A stretch of DNA of 10,350 bases from JBKPRX01 sp046734795 (GTDB lineage: Bacteria > Actinomycetota > Thermoleophilia > Gaiellales > Gaiellaceae). The stretch lies in the NCBI GenBank assembly GCA_046734795.1, contig JBKPRX010000042.1, positions 1 to 10,350 of the forward strand. The letters run 5' to 3'. Made by a program: the position numbers and the translations under genes. How positions within the stretch are numbered: position 1 is the stretch's first letter; every line of letters begins with the position of its first letter. Positions 5,896-10,350 of this stretch are shown in pieces. The notes beneath the pieces are model-generated. The model did not search any database, was not told the DNA's origin, and saw nothing but the letters and a program-made list of their open reading frames with translations.

Positions 5896-7104
5896 ATGCG
5901 GTTCGGGATCTTCTACGAGCACCAGCTGCCGCGGCCGTGGGGGGACGGCGACGAGCTGAAGCTCTTCCAGGACGCGCTCGAGCAGGTGGAGCTCGCCGAT
6001 CGCGTCGGCTTCGACCACGTGTGGGAGGTCGAGCACCACTTCCTCGAGGAGTATTCGCATTCGTCTGCGCCCGAGGTCTTTCTGGCGGCGTGCTCGCAGC
6101 GGACAAAACGGATCCGTCTCGGGCACGGGATCACGCTGATGCCGCCGGCCTACAACCATCCTGCGCGCGTTGCCGAGCGGATCGCGACGCTCGACCTCGT
6201 CTCCGGCGGACGCGTGGAGTGGGGGACGGGCGAGTCGTCGTCGCGGCTCGAGCTCGGCGGCTTCGGCGTGCCCGTCGAGCAGAAGCGGGCGATGTGGCTC
6301 GAAGCGGTCGAGCAGGCCGCCGACATGTTGGCGCTCGAGCCGTACCCGGGATTCGAGGGCGAGTTCTTCTCGATGCCGTGCCGCAACGTCGTGCCGAAAC
6401 CGGTTCAACGTCCGCATCCACCGCTCTGGGTGGCGTGCTCGAACCGCGAGACGATCAAGCTCGCCGCGCGGCTCGGCGTCGGTGCGCTCACGTTCGCATT
6501 CGTCGACGCGGAAGAGGCGAAGCAATGGGTTGACGACTACTACCGCATCCTCAAAACGGAGTGCGTGCCGATCGGGCACGCCGTCAACGCGAACGTTTGC
6601 ATGGTCTCGAGCTTCGGCGTGCATGCGGACGGAGATGTCGCACGTGCGCGCTTCCGCGACGGCTTTCGCTTCTTCCGCTTCGCGCTCGGCTGGCACTACG
6701 GGTTCGGCTCGCACGTTCCCGGGCGCACCAACATCTGGGAGCAGTTCGAAGCGATCAGCCATTCCTTCCCCGAGCTCGAACCGGCCGAAGGCGGCATCGG
6801 CACGCCTGAGCAGGTTCGCGAACGGCTGCGCGTCTTCGCCGAGGCCGGCGTCGACCAGGTCGTCTTCATCCAGCAGGCCGGCCGGAACGAGCACGGGCAC
6901 ATCTGCGAAGCGCTCGAGCTCTTTGCGGCCGAGGTGCTGCCGGAGTTCGCGGAAGCGCGCGACGAGCGCGAAGCGGGCAAGGCAGAAGAGCTGGCTCCGT
7001 TTGTCGCTGCCGCGCTCGAGCGAAAGCAGCGGCGCGAACCGCTTCTCGACGACGAGATCGCTCCGGTGGCCGCGCTCGGTCGCAGCGTCGCCGAGCAAGG
7101 CTGA
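5896..7104 (+). CDS. LLM-class flavin-dependent oxidoreductase (luciferase-like)
   Basis: A 402-residue member of the bacterial luciferase-like (LLM) TIM-barrel monooxygenase superfamily, whose members use reduced flavin (FMNH2 or F420) from a partner reductase. Signatures: the N-terminal strand MRFGIFYEHQ, VGFDHVWEVEHHF (37-49, with the EHH motif common in this family), the GITLMPPAYNHPARVAERIA block (78-97), LDLVSGGRVEWGTG (99-112), KPVQRPHPPLWVA (168-180), and the closing GTPEQVRERLRVFAEAGVD block (302-320). Residues about 352-402 form a charged, probably helical tail beyond the core barrel. Substrate and cofactor cannot be read from sequence; hydrocarbon, sulfonate or F420-linked roles are all possible. 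The ATG is fixed by the TAGAGT box six bases upstream. The next gene starts one base after its stop. Confidence 0.92.
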   Translation: MRFGIFYEHQLPRPWGDGDELKLFQDALEQVELADRVGFDHVWEVEHHFLEEYSHSSAPEVFLAACSQRTKRIRLGHGITLMPPAYNHPARVAERIATLDLVSGGRVEWGTGESSSRLELGGFGVPVEQKRAMWLEAVEQAADMLALEPYPGFEGEFFSMPCRNVVPKPVQRPHPPLWVACSNRETIKLAARLGVGALTFAFVDAEEAKQWVDDYYRILKTECVPIGHAVNANVCMVSSFGVHADGDVARARFRDGFRFFRFALGWHYGFGSHVPGRTNIWEQFEAISHSFPELEPAEGGIGTPEQVRERLRVFAEAGVDQVVFIQQAGRNEHGHICEALELFAAEVLPEFAEARDEREAGKAEELAPFVAAALERKQRREPLLDDEIAPVAALGRSVAEQG

Positions 7105-7105
7105 G

Positions 7106-7552
7106 ATGCAGCGCGACGGCGAGGCAGAGTTCGACGAACCGCGCGAAACTGTGTGGCGCGCTCTGATCCATCCGGACACGCTCGCGGCGACGCTGCCCGG
7201 AGTTGCAAGCGTGAGCGTGCACGATGAGACGCACTGGTCGGCTGACGTACGCATCCGCCTCGGCAAGCTTCCGCTTCGGATGCGGCTTGCGGTGGAGCTG
7301 GTCGAGCACAACGAGCCGGAACACGGCCGGCTGCACGCACACGGCAAGGGCGTCGGCGGCTCCCTGACCGTCGACACATCGTTCGACCTCCAAGAGATCG
7401 ACACTGGAACGCACATGCGCTGGGCGGCTGACGTACAGCTCGGAGGTCCAGGCGCGCGCCTCGGCGGCCACTTGCTCGGCCCGCTCGTGGACCGCCAGGT
7501 CGCGCGGGTCCTCGAGACGGTCCGCGAACAGATTCGCGCCGCCGGCCCCTGA
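7106..7552 (+). CDS. SRPBCC family protein, CoxG-like
   Basis: A 148-residue START/SRPBCC-fold protein resembling CoxG (carbon monoxide dehydrogenase subunit G). The family signature is near the N-terminus: EPRETVWRALIHPDTLAATL (11-30) followed by PGV (31-33). A beta-rich middle carries a glycine patch at G80/G82/G84-G85, and the C-terminal amphipathic helix follows GPLVDRQ (125-131). CoxG proteins have a hydrophobic pocket and help membrane attachment of CO dehydrogenase, but no coxMSL genes are here, so that role is not supported; a lipid- or ligand-binding partner of the upstream oxidoreductase is an inference. The ATG at 7106 is one base after the LLM stop, with AAGG at 7097-7100 as a weak ribosome site. 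A much longer reading frame upstream in this frame is a shadow of the LLM gene. Confidence 0.85.
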   Translation: MQRDGEAEFDEPRETVWRALIHPDTLAATLPGVASVSVHDETHWSADVRIRLGKLPLRMRLAVELVEHNEPEHGRLHAHGKGVGGSLTVDTSFDLQEIDTGTHMRWAADVQLGGPGARLGGHLLGPLVDRQVARVLETVREQIRAAGP

Positions 7553-7564
7553 ACGCGCGCGCGC

Positions 7565-7570
7565 TATCGT
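7565..7570 (+). promoter_or_regulatory. Putative -10 box of the M32 carboxypeptidase gene
   Basis: TATCGT fits TANNNT and predicts a start at about 7577, giving a 12-base leader before the GTG at 7589. It suggests that the gene can be transcribed separately from the LLM-CoxG pair. GGTG at 7577-7580 is at most a poor ribosome site. Confidence 0.4.
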
Positions 7571-7588
7571 GCCGCCGGTGAACGACCG

Positions 7589-9103
7589 GTGACCGAGCGC
7601 TTCCAAGAACTGCGGCAGATCTCGAACGAGCTCGCCGACCTCGGCCGAGTCGCGGATTTGCTCTCGTGGGACGAGGAGACGCACATGCCGCCCGGCGGCG
7701 CGACGGCGCGCGGCGAGCAGAAGGCGACCGTCCACCGCCTCGCCCATGAGCGCTGGACGTCCGACGAGCTCGCGTCGCTCCTCGAAGATCTCCGCGGGTA
7801 CGAGCAAGAGCTCGATCCCCAATCGGACGAAGCGAGCCTCATCAGGATCATGCGGCGCGACAGTGAGAAAGCGCGTCGCGTTCCGACGAAGCTCCAGGAA
7901 GAGCTCGTGCGCGGCTCGAGTCTCGGGTACCAGGCATGGCTACGTGCACGCGAGGAGCGCGACTACGGACTGCTCCTGCCGCAGCTCGAGCGCACTCTCG
8001 AGCTCAAGCGCGAGTACATCGAGTGCTTCGCGCCCTACGACGATCCGTACGACGTCCTCCTCGACGACTACGAGCCCGCGCTGACGACGAAGGAGATCGA
8101 TCCCGTCTTCGAGCAGCTGCGGCTCGCGCTGCCGCCCATGATCAACGCGATCGAAGACGCGGAGCCGGTCGACGACTCGTGCCTCGCGCGCGAGTTCCCG
8201 ATCGACGGCCAGCGCCGCTTCTCGCTGTGGCTGCTCGGCGAGTGGGGCTACGACGCGAAATCGTGGTCGCTTGCGCGAGCCGTGCACCCGTTCCAGATCT
8301 CGATCGGCCCGATGGACATCCGCCTGACGACGCGTTTCGAGCCGACCGGGCTCGGGGGTGTCTTCGCGTGCCTGCACGAGTTCGGTCACGGCGTCTACGA
8401 GCGCCACATCTCGCCATCGCTCGCGCGCACGCCGCTCGCCTCAGGTGTATCGATGGCGTTGCACGAGTCGCAGAGCAGGCTCTGGGAGAACCTCGTCGGC
8501 CGACGGCTCTCCACGTGGCGGTTCGCGTATCCGCGGCTCCAGTCAGCGCTCGCGGAGCTCGCCGACGTACCGCTGGAGACGTTCCATCGTGCGATCAACA
8601 AGGTGGAGCGCTCGCTCATCCGCGTGGAGGCGGACGAGGTGACCTACAACCTCCACATCATCATCCGGTACGAGCTCGAGCGCGAGGTGCTGTCCGGGTC
8701 GCTCGCGTTGCGCGACCTTCCCGACGCTTTCGACGCGAAGATGCTCGAGTACCTCGGCCTGACTCCGCCCGACGTCGTCTTGGGCGTCCTGCAAGACCTC
8801 CACTGGTCGGATCTCGGCTTTGGCTACTTCCCGACGTACTCGCTCGGAAATGTGATCTCGGTTCAGATCTGGGAACGGGCAGCAGCCGAGCTCGGCGACC
8901 TCGACGCTCAGTTCGAGCGCGGCGAGTTCACGCCGCTCCGCGAATGGCTCGCCGAGGAGCTCCACCGCCACGGACGCAAGTTCACGGCGCGAGAGACGCT
9001 CGAGCTCGCGACCGGCGCGCCGCTCGATCCCGGGCCGTACATCGGATACCTCGAGCGGAAGCTCGAGGACCTCTTCGGCGCGGTCACGGCCTACAGGCCG
9101 TAG
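7589..9103 (+). CDS. M32 family metallocarboxypeptidase (carboxypeptidase Taq type)
   Basis: A 504-residue, full-length M32 peptidase, matching the usual size of about 500. These cytosolic zinc or cobalt enzymes remove C-terminal residues from peptides. The active site HEFGH is at 263-267 (zinc ligands H263, H267, catalytic E264), and the third ligand E293 is in HESQSRLWEN. Other family blocks: the N-terminal LLSWDEETHMPPGG (24-37), HPFQISIGPMDIRLTTRF (233-250), YNLHIIIRYELE and GYFPTYSLGN. No key residue is missing. The GTG start gives the family-typical N-terminus ERFQELRQIS. The gene begins 36 bases after the CoxG-like gene with its own possible -10 box, and its TAG stop directly abuts the stop of the convergent small gene. 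Confidence 0.95.
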   Translation: MTERFQELRQISNELADLGRVADLLSWDEETHMPPGGATARGEQKATVHRLAHERWTSDELASLLEDLRGYEQELDPQSDEASLIRIMRRDSEKARRVPTKLQEELVRGSSLGYQAWLRAREERDYGLLLPQLERTLELKREYIECFAPYDDPYDVLLDDYEPALTTKEIDPVFEQLRLALPPMINAIEDAEPVDDSCLAREFPIDGQRRFSLWLLGEWGYDAKSWSLARAVHPFQISIGPMDIRLTTRFEPTGLGGVFACLHEFGHGVYERHISPSLARTPLASGVSMALHESQSRLWENLVGRRLSTWRFAYPRLQSALAELADVPLETFHRAINKVERSLIRVEADEVTYNLHIIIRYELEREVLSGSLALRDLPDAFDAKMLEYLGLTPPDVVLGVLQDLHWSDLGFGYFPTYSLGNVISVQIWERAAAELGDLDAQFERGEFTPLREWLAEELHRHGRKFTARETLELATGAPLDPGPYIGYLERKLEDLFGAVTAYRP

Positions 9104-9271
9104 CTACGACTCGTCGCTGTTACAGGTGCAGACCGGGTCGCCGAGCCGCTGTCGCTCGTGCGGGAGGCCACACGACGCACACGTCGGTGGCAGCAGTCGG
9201 GCACGGACGAGGAGCGATCGCATCAGGGTCGCAGCGAAGAGGAGGTACGTGGCGGCGAGCGGCAGAGCCAT
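9104..9271 (-). CDS. Small membrane protein with a Cys-rich zinc-ribbon-like tail
   Basis: A 55-residue protein not recognised as a known family. The N-terminal half is one hydrophobic segment (about 3-22) followed by a basic patch (R18, R23, R25), which suggests one membrane helix with the tail inside the cell. The tail has CASC (C31, C34) and CTC (C48, C50), a spacing that could bind one zinc ion. The codons carry the local G/C third-position bias, which supports real coding. A TTG start nine codons upstream is possible (position 9298), but the ATG at 9269-9271 has a GAGG just before it and starts directly with the hydrophobic segment. It is convergent with and abuts the M32 gene, and divergent from the next small gene. 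Confidence 0.6.
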   Translation of the reverse strand: MALPLAATYLLFAATLMRSLLVRARLLPPTCASCGLPHERQRLGDPVCTCNSDES

Positions 9272-9335
9272 GAGCCCTCTATCGGCCGCGACGGCCAATG
9301 GGTTAACGGCCGAGTTCGGGTGCGTTGAGTCGCGG

Positions 9336-9341
9336 TAAGAT
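9336..9341 (+). promoter_or_regulatory. Putative -10 box that decides the start of the next small gene
   Basis: TAAGAT fits TANNNT and predicts a +1 at about 9348, one base before the GTG at 9349. An in-frame ATG at 9340 overlaps the box itself, so it would lie upstream of the transcript start. The GTG is therefore preferred. Confidence 0.5.
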
Positions 9342-9348
9342 GCGGCTC

Positions 9349-9579
9349 GTGAGCTGGCTGTACATCGCTCTGCTCGCGCTGGCGCTAGCGGTGCTGATCG
9401 GTGCCGAATGGCCTCGCCTCGGATCGCGGTTCGGGTTCGAAGCGCGGCAGCGTCGCGACCGGGCTCGCCGGAAGGCGAACTTGAAGCTGCTCCGCAACGA
9501 AACGGTCGAGTTCGAGGAGAGCGTGCGCCGCGACCTCGCCGATCTGCCGACGACCGAAGAAACAGACCGGCGCTTCTAG
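9349..9579 (+). CDS. Small single-pass membrane protein, unknown function
   Basis: A 76-residue protein from the preferred GTG start (79 residues from the ATG at 9340; 84 from a TTG at 9325). Residues 3-19 are one strongly hydrophobic helix. Residues 32-48 are a dense Arg/Lys cluster, predicting a cytoplasmic C-terminus by the positive-inside rule. The rest is charged and probably helical, then flexible. I do not recognise the family. The layout (short anchor plus charged cytosolic tail) is common among small envelope-associated proteins, but no function can be stated. Its TAG stop is 6 bases from the stop of the convergent gene at 9586. Divergence from the Cys-rich small gene across 77 bases may mean shared control. 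Confidence 0.65.
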   Translation: MSWLYIALLALALAVLIGAEWPRLGSRFGFEARQRRDRARRKANLKLLRNETVEFEESVRRDLADLPTTEETDRRF

Positions 9580-9585
9580 CTCGCG

Positions 9586-10350
9586 CTAGGGGACGATGAA
9601 CCGCGTGCGGTAGACACGCGTGTTCGGGAGAATCGGGCCGGTGTTCTCCATGTTCTTCGCTTCCTGGTAGTCGGAGGCGGTGAACGTCAGCTGGTGAGCG
9701 CCGCTTCGAAGGAAGCGGGCGGCGACAATCGCGTGCCCGCCGGACCAGCGGACGTCGGCGAGCCGGCCGTCGACGCGCGCGGTGAGCGAGCCGGGGTCGA
9801 CGCCCGCGCCGGCGTCGTGAACTGCGACGACGAGTGACGTGCTGCTCCGGCGCACGAGCCGGACCGAAGGCGGCTTCGTATCACCCACCCAGAAGCGAAA
9901 GACGAACGAGCCCGCGCGGTCGCGGTCCGGCGTGTCGAAGACGAGGTCGTATGCGCCCGCAGCCGGACGCACCGCCGCGACGACCGGTTCGAGCCGGCCG
10001 AAGTCCTGGTACGGGTTCAGGTTGCCCGGCAAACCGGTATTGCCGACGAGCCGGTTTTCGTCGTCTGCGAAGACGAGTCGCGGTTGCACACGCACGCCGC
10101 TTGCCTCCGACACGACGGCCGCGCCGAAGTTCGCGACCGGACGGGTCAAAACGATGCGATATGCGATCTCGGGTCCGGCTAGCCGTGATGGCGACCCCGC
10201 GACCGGTCCGCGCTCGGGATAGCGGTACTCGCTGACGAGGGAGGAGCCGCGCGCGGTTGTCGCTCGGTAGGTGCCGGACTTCGCGAGGCGCGTATGCGGC
10301 ACCTGCGAAAGCTTCGGCGCTTCGATGCGGAACCAGAAGGGGACGCGGCG
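9586..10350 (-). CDS. C-terminal part of a large, probably secreted protein (perhaps S8 peptidase tail), truncated by window edge
   Basis: The frame is open to the right edge, so only the last 254 residues are seen; a GTG codon at 10300-10302 is just an internal valine. The visible part is beta-rich: a block with GPEIAYRIVLTRPVANFGAA, a block with NLNPYQDFG and AAGAYDLVFDTP, and a last Ig-like unit after VGDTKPPSVRL with HDAGAGVDPGSLTARVDGR and SDYQEAKNMENTGPILPNTR near the end. Only one Cys-free, adhesive-looking architecture is seen and no catalytic motif. From memory, similar tails occur at the end of large subtilisin-like (S8) serine proteases in actinobacteria, but that is a recollection, not a match I can run. 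The upstream sequence would decide the identity. Confidence 0.75.
   Translation of the reverse strand, partial: RRVPFWFRIEAPKLSQVPHTRLAKSGTYRATTARGSSLVSEYRYPERGPVAGSPSRLAGPEIAYRIVLTRPVANFGAAVVSEASGVRVQPRLVFADDENRLVGNTGLPGNLNPYQDFGRLEPVVAAVRPAAGAYDLVFDTPDRDRAGSFVFRFWVGDTKPPSVRLVRRSSTSLVVAVHDAGAGVDPGSLTARVDGRLADVRWSGGHAIVAARFLRSGAHQLTFTASDYQEAKNMENTGPILPNTRVYRTRFIVP

Noticed and set aside
6170..7105. Upstream extension of the CoxG-like frame inside the LLM gene
   Set aside because: The frame is open for 312 codons before the ATG at 7106 but encodes Arg/Ser-rich shadow sequence. SRPBCC homology begins right at 7106.
7936..9273. 445-codon Arg-rich open frame overlapping the M32 gene
   Set aside because: It is a second frame of a gene with an intact HEFGH active site; its composition is dominated by Arg, Ala and Pro as expected of a shadow frame.

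Overview
The window is an ordinary chromosomal stretch from a high-GC bacterium, most likely an actinomycete-type organism (Actinomycetota; a deep lineage such as Thermoleophilia/Gaiellales is a guess from the protein flavour). The reasons are the strong G/C third-position bias, several GTG starts, the dgt-dnaG-tRNA-Asn order seen in actinobacteria, and many genes that start 6-9 bases after a TANNNT -10 box without a Shine-Dalgarno site, the leaderless style common in that phylum. No phage, insertion sequence, CRISPR array or obvious transferred island is visible.

Layout. Bases 1-411 are the end of a ribosomal RNA operon: the 3' end of 23S rRNA, a short spacer, 5S rRNA and a strong hairpin terminator. 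Bases 419-2117 are a compact minus-strand operon, read in the order histidine phosphatase, small Sm-like protein, HtpX-type membrane protease; the genes lie 3-13 bases apart. The terminator hairpin lies between the 5S gene and the end of htpX, so it may serve both sides. Only 22 bases separate the phosphatase from a divergent SDR oxidoreductase (2140-2925), and two back-to-back -10 boxes share five bases there. After a 172-base hairpin-containing gap come dgt (dGTPase-like HD hydrolase) and dnaG (primase), overlapping by one base, and then tRNA-Asn(GUU). A plus-strand group follows: an LLM-class (luciferase-like) flavin oxidoreductase, a CoxG-like SRPBCC protein one base behind it, and an M32 (Taq-type) metallocarboxypeptidase that also has its own -10 box. 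The right end holds two small divergent membrane-protein genes (a minus-strand Cys-rich one and a plus-strand one) and the C-terminal part of a large, probably secreted protein that runs off the window.

How the parts relate. dgt and dnaG link dNTP control to replication priming and are probably translationally coupled. The rest are housekeeping or metabolic genes without a shared pathway that can be proved. The most interesting signals are (1) the repeated TANNNT-N6 to N9-start arrangement, which suggests leaderless transcription and fixes several start codons; (2) the symmetric overlapping divergent promoter at 2118-2139; and (3) a small protein with a clean Sm-fold signature in an operon with htpX. 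I found no convincing undescribed multi-gene system.
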